A stretch of 25,508 bases of DNA from positions 1 to 25,508 of the forward strand of contig CAKSAJ010000034.1 of assembly GCA_934435195.1 (NCBI GenBank), in the 5' to 3' direction. The notes beneath the pieces were generated by a model. It did no database searches, was not told where the DNA came from, and worked only from the letters and a program-made list of their open reading frames with translations. Both the position numbers and the translations under genes were made by a program. Within the stretch, counting starts at the first letter, position 1, and the number at the start of each line of letters is the position of its first letter. Positions 7,996-15,456 of the stretch are shown piece after piece. Source of the DNA: an uncultured Schaedlerella sp. (GTDB lineage: Bacteria; Bacillota; Clostridia; Lachnospirales; Lachnospiraceae).

Positions 7996-8669
7996 AAATT
8001 GTAAATTCAAGATTGGGGCTGGAAGTGGAGTTCTTGGAAAATCAAGTGCTTAATTTGACTCTGGAATCGCCGGGATATTTTGCGAAAATGGTATATAGTA
8101 TAGGTAAACAAATTGATGGGGAAGAAGGAGAGCTTATAATTTCAGATAGTGAAAAAGAAATTTCTTTGGAGAAAAAAGCGATTATTATTACAAATCCGTT
8201 AATGGTAAATTGTAATGAAAAAAAGATTTTGACTCAGCTTTATAAAAATCTTTCGGAAAAAATTGTTCAAGACTATTCAATGGAGTTTGCCAAAATAAAT
8301 CAACAGATAATAACATTTATGGAGTTGCTTGCAAATTCTTCAGAATATAATTTGACAATGGATGTTGACCTTCAAGCATTAGGGTTGGTAAAATATTGTA
8401 ATGTATATGTAGATACTTATTATGATAATCTTGCGGAAAAGTTTATAGATTATTTAAGAGCTATGAAAACAATATGTAAAATCGATATAGTGTTTGTACT
8501 AAATATTAAGCAATACTTTAATACAAGTGAGTTAGAAGAGATTTATAAATATTGTTTTTATATGAAAATATATCTTATTAATTTAGAAGGAATAAAGAGT
8601 AATCCAATAAAACAAGATAAGTATATTATTATAGATAAAGATTTATGTATACTAGAGATTCTGTATTAG
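7992..8669 (+). CDS. csn2: Type II-A adaptation protein Csn2
   Basis: A 225-residue protein in the position and size range of Csn2, the ring-forming DNA-end-binding protein that defines subtype II-A and is needed with Cas9 for spacer acquisition. It opens MKIVNSRLGLEVEFLENQVLNLTLESP, which fits the Csn2 beta-rich N-terminus. The middle has the helical stretch with DYSMEFAKINQQIITFMELL. The end, CKIDIVFVLNIKQYF then MKIYLINLEG, fits the family's core strands. Its ATG overlaps the cas2 stop, and only 48 bp separate it from the first repeat, leaving a very short leader. Identification rests on context and weak pattern, as Csn2 sequences diverge strongly. Confidence 0.9.
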   Translation: MKIVNSRLGLEVEFLENQVLNLTLESPGYFAKMVYSIGKQIDGEEGELIISDSEKEISLEKKAIIITNPLMVNCNEKKILTQLYKNLSEKIVQDYSMEFAKINQQIITFMELLANSSEYNLTMDVDLQALGLVKYCNVYVDTYYDNLAEKFIDYLRAMKTICKIDIVFVLNIKQYFNTSELEEIYKYCFYMKIYLINLEGIKSNPIKQDKYIIIDKDLCILEILY

Positions 8670-8671
8670 TA

Positions 8672-8690
8672 ACTATATTCGAAATATAGT
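8672..8690. promoter_or_regulatory. Hairpin in the CRISPR leader
   Basis: ACTATATT, loop CGA, AATATAGT: a perfect 8-bp inverted repeat starting two bases after the csn2 stop. TATAGT at 8685-8690 inside it could act as a -10 box for pre-crRNA, starting near 8697, but the matching -35 (TGTATT, 8662-8667) is poor. It lacks a U-run, so it is not a typical terminator. Confidence 0.4.
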
Positions 8691-8710
8691 AGTGGCTCGG
8701 TGAAAATCGA

Positions 8711-8717
8711 ATTTGAG
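8711..8717 (+). promoter_or_regulatory. Leader-anchoring sequence ATTTGAG
   Basis: ATTTGAG lies immediately before the first repeat. This is the leader-anchoring sequence described for streptococcal type II-A loci, which directs Cas1-Cas2 to the first leader-repeat junction. Because the repeat starts GTTTGAG, the junction reads as a near-tandem duplication. Confidence 0.75.
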
Positions 8718-10141
8718 GTTTGAGAGTCTTGTTAATACAGAAGGAAGTAAAACACTGCCTCCAAGAAGAATGGAAAACATCACGTTTGAGAGTCTTGTTA
8801 ATACAGAAGGAAGTAAAACATTGCGGGTAAAGGCTTCTCGCGATTGCTCGTTTGAGAGTCTTGTTAATACAGAAGGAAGTAAAACTTTTCGTTCTGTCCG
8901 CACACCTCATGGATAGTTTGAGAGTCTTGTTAATACAGAAGGAAGTAAAACCGCTTGCGTGAGCCCTCGAGCGACGGTTCCCGTTTGAGAGTCTTGTTAA
9001 TACAGAAGGAAGTAAAACATCTCCGGCATTCAGTTCTTTGATCATTCGTTTGAGAGTCTTGTTAATACAGAAGGAAGTAAAACTGCAGACGTTTCTTGCA
9101 GAACCACCAACACGTTTGAGAGTCTTGTTAATACAGAAGGAAGTAAAACTTGAAGGTGAAGAAGCAATGTGTGACTTTTGTTTGAGAGTCTTGTTAATAC
9201 AGAAGGAAGTAAAACTGTGTTCATCCGGTTTCTTCAGGTTCTTCGGTTTGAGAGTCTTGTTAATACAGAAGGAAGTAAAACAAATATGTTGCCACAAAGG
9301 CAAACTATTCCGTTTGAGAGTCTTGTTAATACAGAAGGAAGTAAAACTTTCAAGTTCTGCAGATCTGATTTGCTCCAGTTTGAGAGTCTTGTTAATACAG
9401 AAGGAAGTAAAACAACCGAACCAGTCACCGTCCAACCATTTACGTTTGAGAGTCTTGTTAATACAGAAGGAAGTAAAACTGGTGTTACAGCTGCCGGAAC
9501 TGCTGTAGGTTTGAGAGTCTTGTTAATACAGAAGGAAGTAAAACTGTCTCTTTGTTAATTCCCGGTCTGTCATTGTTTGAGAGTCTTGTTAATACAGAAG
9601 GAAGTAAAACCAACAGGACTACAGTATAAATACAACAAGTGTTTGAGAGTCTTGTTAATACAGAAGGAAGTAAAACTACCGAACCAGTCACCGTCCAACC
9701 ATTTACGTTTGAGAGTCTTGTTAATACAGAAGGAAGTAAAACTGTTCAATATGTTCAAAAACGGAGCGGAAGGTTTGAGAGTCTTGTTAATACAGAAGGA
9801 AGTAAAACAAAGAAAATAAAATGATGATTAAAATTTTCGTTTGAGAGTCTTGTTAATACAGAAGGAAGTAAAACTACCGAACCAGTCACCGTCCAACCAT
9901 TTACGTTTGAGAGTCTTGTTAATACAGAAGGAAGTAAAACATTTTTCTTCCTGGAGTGAATGGTTAGAGTGTTTGAGAGTCTTGTTAATACAGAAGGAAG
10001 TAAAACTGTTGATACAGTGACTTTCCCGGAAATCGGGTTTGAGAGTCTTGTTAATACAGAAGGAAGTAAAACATGAATACTGGATGCCTATTGCTGCTTA
10101 TTGTTTGAGAGTCTTGTTAATACAGAAGTTATAAATAAAAC
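8718..10141 (+). CRISPR. Type II-A CRISPR array, 22 repeats and 21 spacers
   Basis: Twenty-one copies of a 36-bp repeat appear identical. It starts GTTTGAGAGTCTTGTTAATA and ends AGAAGGAAGTAAAAC. The 22nd copy (from 10103) keeps its first 26 bases and then diverges (TTATAAATAAAAC), marking the trailer end. Repeat starts are spaced 65-67 bp; spacers are 30 bp except spacer 4 (31), spacer 5 (29) and spacer 12 (29). Orientation is set by the leader at 8670-8717, the cas operon upstream and the anti-repeat match to the first 20 or so repeat bases. New spacers would enter at the left. Spacers 11 (9414-9443), 15 (9677-9706) and 18 (9875-9904) are the same sequence, 15 and 18 exactly and 11 with one different first base. 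No spacer begins with G. I found no convincing protospacer inside the window. Confidence 0.99.
10103..10141 (+). repeat. Degenerate terminal CRISPR repeat
   Basis: Matches the consensus repeat through CAGAAG at 10128, then departs and ends in ATAAAAC. The half that pairs with tracrRNA is kept and the 3' half is lost, as is usual for the oldest repeat. Confidence 0.9.
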
Positions 10142-10184
10142 AGAGATAAATCAACGTGAATCATGAAATAATACGGGAAAAAAG

Positions 10185-10991
10185 ATGGACAAGAAAAAAC
10201 ATTACCTATATATAAAAATTGTATCCGGAATCATTATAGTGATATGCTTGCTGATAGTGCTTGTGAAATGGGAAGATAGACGGAATATAAAGTGGGAAGA
10301 GCAGAAAACAAAAGAAGAAAACCAGAACAAGGCAGAGGCAGAGAAAATTGCAGAAGATTATATGGATTCATTTACAGAACAACTAGAAGCTGCTCTTTAT
10401 TGTTCTATATTGAAGGACATTAAGGCAAGTTATAAGCAACTGGATTATAGTGAAGAGGAACTAAACTGGGAGTTTGGTTATTTGACTGAAGAACCGGCAG
10501 ATTATAAGTTCTATTATCAAGTTTCATTCCATAGTGATTCTATTGAAAAGGCGTATCAAGAGGCAAAAAATTCAGACAATATGGCAGCATTTTGCGAAGC
10601 ATTGTCAAAAGCTAAATCGAAAAAAGATGATGTATACAATGACGGATTTAAGCACAATGAATATATGAATGATAAAAGTATATTTTGCTGCTGTATAACA
10701 GAAGCAAAAGGTTTTGAATTATCAATAAATGGTCCATCTGGAGCAATGTATAGATATACGGATAACTCTTATGAAAATGTGAGATATCTGGAAATTGATG
10801 ATCAAGTGGTTTATTCAGAAGTAAAGGATTGTAGAAATGATGATTCGTTGGAGATGAAAGAAAATGGTTCGTCATCTATTTCTAATTCTGGTTCGAGTTC
10901 TAATGCAAGTGGTCACGGTTGGAAATATTCTGATCCATATGATGTAGATGATTACGATGATCCAGACAATTTTGCGGAAGAGTGGGCGTAG
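10185..10991 (+). CDS. Membrane-anchored acidic protein, stopped early by TAG
   Basis: A 268-residue protein of unknown function. Residues 8-28 form one hydrophobic helix (KIVSGIIIVICLLIVLVKW), after a short positively charged start, so it is probably anchored with the rest outside the cell. Residues 32-60 are charged and likely coiled. The middle is a soluble domain with CCC and GPSG stretches. Residues 230-248 are Ser/Gly-rich, and the tail is Asp/Tyr-rich (DPYDVDDYDDPDNFAEEWA). The frame is interrupted by TAG at 10989 and continues in the same style for 22 codons to TAA at 11058, which suggests a nonsense change of a Glu codon. The ribosome binding site is weak, and the gene starts 43 bp after the CRISPR trailer. 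No promoter is obvious. Confidence 0.65.
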   Translation: MDKKKHYLYIKIVSGIIIVICLLIVLVKWEDRRNIKWEEQKTKEENQNKAEAEKIAEDYMDSFTEQLEAALYCSILKDIKASYKQLDYSEEELNWEFGYLTEEPADYKFYYQVSFHSDSIEKAYQEAKNSDNMAAFCEALSKAKSKKDDVYNDGFKHNEYMNDKSIFCCCITEAKGFELSINGPSGAMYRYTDNSYENVRYLEIDDQVVYSEVKDCRNDDSLEMKENGSSSISNSGSSSNASGHGWKYSDPYDVDDYDDPDNFAEEWA

Positions 10992-11060
10992 GAATTTGGT
11001 GATGGCAATTATGACAGTGGTTATGACGAGGCCTATGATTATTATTGGGAAAACCAATAA
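10992..11060 (+). pseudogene. Orphaned C-terminal tail of the preceding gene
   Basis: In frame after the TAG at 10989-10991 come 22 codons, EFGDGNYDSGYDEAYDYYWE and NQ, then TAA. The Asp/Tyr/Gly-rich style matches the protein just before it, so this was probably its original C-terminus. It would be made only by readthrough or by a strain lacking the TAG. Confidence 0.6.
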
Positions 11061-11100
11061 ATTGAGAAAATAATAAACTTTTTAATATTGTATTATCCGT

Positions 11101-11133
11101 GGGGCTGTCGTACTAAGTTAAAGCGACAGCCCC
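11101..11133. terminator. Strong hairpin between convergent genes
   Basis: GGGGCTGTCG and CGACAGCCCC form a 10-bp perfect stem around a 13-nt loop. It is followed rightwards by a weak T-rich stretch (AGTTCCTTTGTTT). It lies between the rightward gene ending at 11060 and the leftward gene ending at 11169, so it may stop either. A second GC palindrome, GGGCATGCCC, is at 11148-11157 before CTTTTTG. The form also resembles short dispersed palindromes. Confidence 0.5.
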
Positions 11134-11168
11134 AGTTCCTTTGTTTAGGGCATGCCCCGGCTTTTTGT

Positions 11169-12581
11169 TCATTCAAAATGAACCGTAATATATTTTTGAT
11201 TGCGACTTTTAGGTTTGTCGGGAATAGTCATTTTTAATTGTCCAGATTCTAAAAGCGGATTGATATGCTTCAAAGTGAAGTTTCTTAAATCTTTGAAGCC
11301 ACAAAATGCTGCAAGCTCTTTCTTTGATTTTGGGGTTGTGCAAAAAACCAAAATCTGTTTGGATACCGTTGATAGTTCAGAATCTTGGTTGGTAACTTGG
11401 TGGATAACTTGGTGGATGTCGCCCTCTAAGTTGTAATTTACATTTTTCAAGATGACCCTGAAATCTGTTGCTGTCGAGAAAAATTCAGGTTTATATATTT
11501 CTGAATATCCTGGCAGTTTTTCGGTTTCACTGACGATTTTGCGTAGACCACTTCCACGGCGTTCCATGTACTTCATGCGGTGGAACAGGTCAGCAATCAC
11601 AGGGTTTCGTCGCATGGAACGGATACTGTAAATATCGTATTCCTGAATTGAGCCGCCGCCAAACATACCGCCCGGAGATGTGATTTCCACCCGATCATCA
11701 AACATATCAATATGGATTTCGCTGCCAAGCACAATATAATCACGATGGATAAGCGCATTGACAAGAGCCTCTGTCACAGCTCGTTCAGCATAATCCGGCT
11801 TGTCTACCCGATACTGAGCTTCTTTGACAAAACGGACTTTGGAATTATTGCGAATAAATTCACTGCCGCTTTTCAGTAAATAAATCAAATTCCCCTCGTA
11901 TTCTTTATCGTCCAGCGCATCATCAAAGATAGAGCCTTTTTCCAAGCCATTCCACCGGGTACAGAACATACGGGAGTTATAAACTGTGTGCTGATCGGTC
12001 ATGAGCTTTCCGGCATTGGTCAAGAACCCATTTTTGTCAGCCAAACCAAAGGAAACATAATCGGATGGCTCAAAGCGAAGACTGGTTCGTTCCAGATAGG
12101 TTGCCTCCAGAAGTGTAAAGCTGTAATCCTTTTTCACAGCGTCTGTTGTTAGAGTATCAAAGGACTGATTGGTTCCTTTTAGAATTAGTTCATTTACAAT
12201 ATAGTCCGGGGCAATTACGCTTTCATTTCCAACACGAATATATGCTTCCATTACTCCGTCTGCTTTGTAATAATATGGGGTGCTGCGACCAGGAGAAACC
12301 TCCAGAGCCAACAGGTTTTTACCATCTTCCCGCAATGGTTTTAAGATAAACTGCGGTAATGGTGTGATACGTTCTTTGATTAAGCGGCTGATTGCTTCAG
12401 CATCCTTTTGAACATCGGACAAGCCGATAGGTTTCCGGTCATCAGAGATTCCGAAAAACAGAGTCCCACCGATTCCGTTGGAAAAGGCACTGACACTTTT
12501 TAACCAGCTTTTTGGTTTTTTCGTTTCGAGAGCAACTTTGAAATCACATTCTGTTGCTTCAGCAATGAGCTGTTCTATCAT
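11169..12581 (-). CDS. AlbA_2/ATPase-type putative transcriptional regulator
   Basis: A 470-residue protein of the widespread family annotated as ATP-binding or AlbA_2 (Schlafen AlbA-like) proteins. The N-terminus (about 10-130) has the AlbA_2 pattern: ECDFKVAL, then SVSAFSNGIGGTLFFGISDD, then ISRLIKERITPLP. The middle-to-late part (about 270-350) has the GHKL-like ATPase pattern EALVNALIHRDY, then RVEITSPGGM, then RRNPVIADLFHRMKYMERRGSGL. A short HQV-HQV linker and a winged helix end the protein (about 415-465). Members are thought to bind DNA; some neighbour defence or toxin loci, but the role is not established. AAGGAGGG lies about 6 bp before the ATG. Promoter at 12619-12647. It is separate from the CRISPR operon and points away from the neighbouring HTH gene's start. 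Confidence 0.85.
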   Translation of the reverse strand: MIEQLIAEATECDFKVALETKKPKSWLKSVSAFSNGIGGTLFFGISDDRKPIGLSDVQKDAEAISRLIKERITPLPQFILKPLREDGKNLLALEVSPGRSTPYYYKADGVMEAYIRVGNESVIAPDYIVNELILKGTNQSFDTLTTDAVKKDYSFTLLEATYLERTSLRFEPSDYVSFGLADKNGFLTNAGKLMTDQHTVYNSRMFCTRWNGLEKGSIFDDALDDKEYEGNLIYLLKSGSEFIRNNSKVRFVKEAQYRVDKPDYAERAVTEALVNALIHRDYIVLGSEIHIDMFDDRVEITSPGGMFGGGSIQEYDIYSIRSMRRNPVIADLFHRMKYMERRGSGLRKIVSETEKLPGYSEIYKPEFFSTATDFRVILKNVNYNLEGDIHQVIHQVTNQDSELSTVSKQILVFCTTPKSKKELAAFCGFKDLRNFTLKHINPLLESGQLKMTIPDKPKSRNQKYITVHFE

Positions 12582-12618
12582 AGAAATCCCTCCTTGAGGT
12601 TATAGAATGTCTTTTTTT

Positions 12619-12647
12619 ATTATACCCAGCGGAGAAAGTTATTGCAA
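12619..12647 (-). promoter_or_regulatory. Promoter of the AlbA_2 regulator
   Basis: Minus strand: TTGCAA (12647-12642), 17 bp, TATAAT (12624-12619). The start would be near 12612, about 30 nt before the ATG. The -35 lies within an ATTGCAAT palindrome. Confidence 0.7.
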
Positions 12648-12740
12648 TGATAGAATCAGTATTCCTCAACAGATGAACTATCATTAATTGTGGATATGAT
12701 GTGAAATCGAAAATAAATGATAAAACTGAAAAGATACTTA

Positions 12741-12790
12741 CAGCGAGCCTGCTTTTGCAGAGCACTATTTTTGCGTGCCGAGCCTGGCAC
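12741..12790. repeat. Small structured GC-rich element
   Basis: GTGCC-GAGCCT-GGCAC (12775-12790) forms a short hairpin. GAGCCTG occurs twice (in 12743-12752 and in the hairpin), and CTGC-TTTT-GCAG lies between. It follows the stop of the leftward HTH gene by about 24 bp and could be its terminator, though no U-run follows. It may be a dispersed palindromic repeat. Confidence 0.3.
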
Positions 12791-12814
12791 TAATCTTACC
12801 ATTTCTTAAAACTA

Positions 12815-13774
12815 TCAATTCCTGTAACCATTTATCTTCTTCCACAGTTCATTCAGCATTTCATCTACTGCTTCTTCAACCCGTTCATCTGTGTCTTCTC
12901 TCAATGCCAATGCCAGCGAAAGTTCGTCCACAGTATTTCGTGTAGACAATTTTCGGGGATTGTATCTCCACATTTCTACGGCCACTTGCACCTGTGAATC
13001 TTGCAAACGATTTGTCATAACATCGTTCCATTGAGAGATTCTTTCTGTTGCATAACACTTAATGTTCGGTGCGTTCAGCATGGAATATTCTGCCAATGCC
13101 GAATATCCACTTTCCAATAGGGATGTTCTCACCAATTCTTTTGGAATATAAACCGTTCGTTTGATTGGATTCAACAATTTATCTTCTGCTTTTTGGAACA
13201 GCATTTTCGGAGAATCCTCAGATTGTAAAATCCGCTGCACACCTTCTTTTTTTATATGCAGCAATCCCATTTCTTCAAGCTGTTTCGATGCCCTCGATAT
13301 AGAAGTGGGTGTCAGTTCCAAGTCTTTCGCAGCTTGACTTGTTGATAATTCTTGTCCACCTCCATAAATGAAATGAAGCAGAAGCATCTGCGCCGATGGA
13401 AGTATTTCTTCCCGTGGCTTCCTTTCGGCATTGCACCGTTCCTGCAGATACAATGCCATGAAAGGCAAATAAATCTGTTTTCCTTCTACGATAAATGGAA
13501 TTTTTTCACGAATTAAATATTCTTTCTGGCGAAAACCAAGTTTATTTAGCACTAGCACAATAGGCTTATTTTCATTTTTCTGTATCCGTGCAATATGCTT
13601 TTTCAGCACTTCAATCTGCTCCAGTTCGGTTTTCGGATAAAGGAAAATCACCTTTTTTTCATTCATAGAAGCCATCTTCAAGCGATACCGTGTGACAATA
13701 AAGTTAGGCAAATGTTTGAACTCCACATCCTCATAAGACACTTCAATTCCGAGGACTTTATTGAGATATTCCAT
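12815..13774 (-). CDS. MarR-like HTH regulator, autoregulated
   Basis: A 319-residue protein with a winged-helix domain in the middle (about 125-180): LPSAQMLLLHFIYGGGQELS, then AAKDLELTPTSISRASKQLE, then MGLLHIKKEGVQR. The first 120 residues may be a separate fold with a hydrophobic core (KVIFLYP, KPIVLVLNKLGF). The C-terminal 130 residues include LNPIKRTVYIPKEL and SGYSALAEYSMLNAP, a pattern I associate with antitoxin-like regulators of the AbiEi type, but no toxin partner gene is next to it. GGAGGT lies 8 bp before the ATG. The promoter is surrounded by four copies of a GAGTTAAGAT half-site, which strongly suggests autorepression. HTH assignment is good; family name is tentative. Confidence 0.75.
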   Translation of the reverse strand: MEYLNKVLGIEVSYEDVEFKHLPNFIVTRYRLKMASMNEKKVIFLYPKTELEQIEVLKKHIARIQKNENKPIVLVLNKLGFRQKEYLIREKIPFIVEGKQIYLPFMALYLQERCNAERKPREEILPSAQMLLLHFIYGGGQELSTSQAAKDLELTPTSISRASKQLEEMGLLHIKKEGVQRILQSEDSPKMLFQKAEDKLLNPIKRTVYIPKELVRTSLLESGYSALAEYSMLNAPNIKCYATERISQWNDVMTNRLQDSQVQVAVEMWRYNPRKLSTRNTVDELSLALALREDTDERVEEAVDEMLNELWKKINGYRN

Positions 13775-13787
13775 GTGTTCACCTCCA

Positions 13788-13850
13788 ATCTTAACTCTTT
13801 TTCCGTATTATAACTCTTTTTGAGTTAAGATGCAATATTAGAGTTAAGAT
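13788..13850 (-). promoter_or_regulatory. Promoter with four operator half-sites
   Basis: Minus strand TTGCAT (13835-13830), 17 bp, perfect TATAAT (13812-13807). The motif GAGTTAAGAT occurs at 13822-13831 and 13841-13850, and inverted as ATCTTAACTC at 13788-13797 and as the shorter TATAACTC at 13809-13816. The central pair forms AACTC-TTTTT-GAGTT within the spacer. The sites cover upstream of -35, the spacer and the start region. Confidence 0.75.
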
Positions 13851-14109
13851 GAGCTGTAAACCCGCATTATTACTAAAGTTTTTCATGTTTTAATTTAATA
13901 AATCAACAACCAGAGGCAAAAAGTTTCTCAGATACATCACGACGATTATAAAGATGCAGTACTTCCTTATAGATAACGAGTGGATAGAGTTCAAAGCGAA
14001 GTAAGACAACTTCAAGTCTGATGAAGAGCGTGAATAGAACGTTGAGACCATACGAGTGTAAGGTGCTGCGTTCGATTTAATGAGTATAATTGTTAAGAGA
14101 GTTTACAGG
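13851..14109. other. Intergenic region without recognisable gene
   Basis: No reading frame of useful length or RNA gene is evident on either strand. A TATAAT at 14085-14090 lacks a good -35. The stretch may be a decayed gene remnant, but nothing in it could be recognised. Confidence 0.4.
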
Positions 14110-14142
14110 ATAATCCCGGAAGTGTTATGCTTCCGGGATTAT
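14110..14142. terminator. Strong 13-bp hairpin
   Basis: ATAATCCCGGAAG, loop TGTTATG, CTTCCGGGATTAT. Perfect stem, followed rightwards by TCTGTAATAT, so the U-run is weak. No gene just upstream needs it, which suggests a lost gene to its left. Confidence 0.6.
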
Positions 14143-14256
14143 TCTGTAATATAAAGAAAAATGCAGATTACTAACACAAGTAATAGTGAAAAACATTTTT
14201 GTATTGTTTATTATAATTATAGAGAACATATGGGGCACGAGAAAAGGAGGTGCTTT

Positions 14257-14742
14257 ATGACTGGCGAAAAAAAAGAAAAACGGAAAAATGCATTATATAG
14301 CATCATTGCTTTGTTATTAGGAATTGCTATGTGTGTTGCAGGAGTATACGGCATTGTTTCCAGGGGAATTGTCAGCAAGGAGTACAAAAACACTACGGAT
14401 AAACGAGATGTAGTTGCAATTGTAGAATCTTGCAAGGAAGTAGATGTTAGTGATAAAGACGATTATAAAAGAACTTTTGAATATCGAGTCAAATATCACT
14501 GCGAGATTGATGGAAAAACTTATCGAGGAAGGGAAACATATAATCATCGAGTAAGCCCAGGGGAAGAAATCGAGGTAGAAGTTTATAAAACATCAAAAGG
14601 CAATTATAAATTGAAATCAGAGAGTGATCCAATAGAATTTCTGTATTGTTGTATTGCGATTCCTCTAGGGGTACTCATTGTAGTAGCAACAGTTTGGAGT
14701 GTGTTCGGAAAGAATTCAAATAAAGAAAAGAATAACAACTAG
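14257..14742 (+). CDS. Small two-helix membrane protein, DUF3592-like
   Basis: A 161-residue protein of unknown function. A charged N-terminus (MTGEKKEKRK) precedes a membrane helix (about 11-32, LYSIIALLLGIAMCVAGVYGIV). A soluble beta-rich domain follows with YRVKYHCEIDGKTYRGRETY and PGEEIEVEVY, and a second helix lies near the end (about 128-150). This resembles the DUF3592 layout. The frame is open from 14161, but ATG 14257 has AAAGGAGG 6 bp upstream and gives a sensible start. A possible -10 TATAAT lies at 14212-14217 with a poor -35. It ends 11 bp before the zinc-ribbon gene, so the two are probably co-transcribed. Confidence 0.75.
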   Translation: MTGEKKEKRKNALYSIIALLLGIAMCVAGVYGIVSRGIVSKEYKNTTDKRDVVAIVESCKEVDVSDKDDYKRTFEYRVKYHCEIDGKTYRGRETYNHRVSPGEEIEVEVYKTSKGNYKLKSESDPIEFLYCCIAIPLGVLIVVATVWSVFGKNSNKEKNNN

Positions 14743-14753
14743 GAGGGAAAGGT

Positions 14754-15245
14754 ATGATTTGTAAAAATTGTTCAGCACAAATTCCAGATGGCAGTAAATT
14801 TTGTACAGCATGTGGGCATAAAATAGTGGTAGAACCATTCGTTGCTTCAAAACCACAGCAACCACCACAGACACAGCATACGCAGACACCGCTACAGGCA
14901 CAGCCTACACAGGTGCCGCCACAGACACCATATATGCAGATTCCACCACAGGTACAGCAGGGGCAGGTGCCACCATATAATCTTAATGGTACACAACAAC
15001 AGACTGTGAGTAAGAATACTGCACTTGATGCACCGCTGACAGTGCTTGATTTTTTCCTGATGTCACTTTTGTCATTTGTTCCTATAATTGGATTTATTTT
15101 CTTACTTATATGGGCATTTTCAGGGAATACAAATATTAATCGAAAGAATTATGCCAGAGCAGCACTTATCTGGATACTCGTAAGCGTTGGATTAATGATT
15201 TTACTGACTATCATAGGAGGCGGAATTTTAAATAGTATGATGTAA
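14754..15245 (+). CDS. Zinc-ribbon membrane protein
   Basis: A 163-residue protein. The N-terminus is a zinc ribbon, MICKNCSAQIPDG then FCTACGHK, with ligands C3, C6, C17 and C20. Residues 30-80 are a low-complexity Pro/Gln/Thr linker. Two membrane helices follow (about 97-123 and 134-158), with PIIGFIFLLIWAF typical of this family of small inner-membrane proteins. AGGAGG lies about 8 bp before the ATG. Function unknown; the ribbon may mediate protein contacts at the membrane. Pairing with the preceding DUF3592-like gene suggests a shared role. Confidence 0.8.
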   Translation: MICKNCSAQIPDGSKFCTACGHKIVVEPFVASKPQQPPQTQHTQTPLQAQPTQVPPQTPYMQIPPQVQQGQVPPYNLNGTQQQTVSKNTALDAPLTVLDFFLMSLLSFVPIIGFIFLLIWAFSGNTNINRKNYARAALIWILVSVGLMILLTIIGGGILNSMM

Positions 15246-15309
15246 GGAATAATGATAAAAAATAAGTGTGTGAAATAAAGAAATTTAGCTTTGCAGTGTA
15301 GAATAGAGG

Positions 15310-15366
15310 TATCCTGATAAGTACAAAGTGTTTTAGCTTTGCAACTTGTCAGGATATTTTCTTGTG
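15310..15366 (+). terminator. Terminator after the zinc-ribbon gene
   Basis: TATCCTGA (15310-15317) pairs with TCAGGATA (15349-15356). Inner complementary stretches CAAAG/CTTTG extend the stem, and TTTTCTTGTGTTTT follows. TTAGCTTTGCA occurs both within it and about 47 bp upstream. Confidence 0.65.
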
Positions 15367-15456
15367 TTTTCTGTGCTGGAAAAGTAATATTAATAGTGAA
15401 CTGTAGTGGCTTGCATTTGCAATGGATTGCATTCATATAAAAGAAAGGAAATTATC

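Noticed and set aside
8718..8753. Extended -10 promoter inside each repeat (TGT-TAATAC), as in some type II-C arrays
   Set aside because: TAATAC matches the -10 consensus at only three positions and no -35 is fixed in the repeat.
8629..9824. Several open frames on both strands across the CRISPR array (for example 8629-9435 minus, 9038-9508 plus)
   Set aside because: They are made of the translated 36-bp repeat again and again (FTSFCINKTLK, LRVLLIQKEVK) and arise because repeat plus spacer is a multiple of three.
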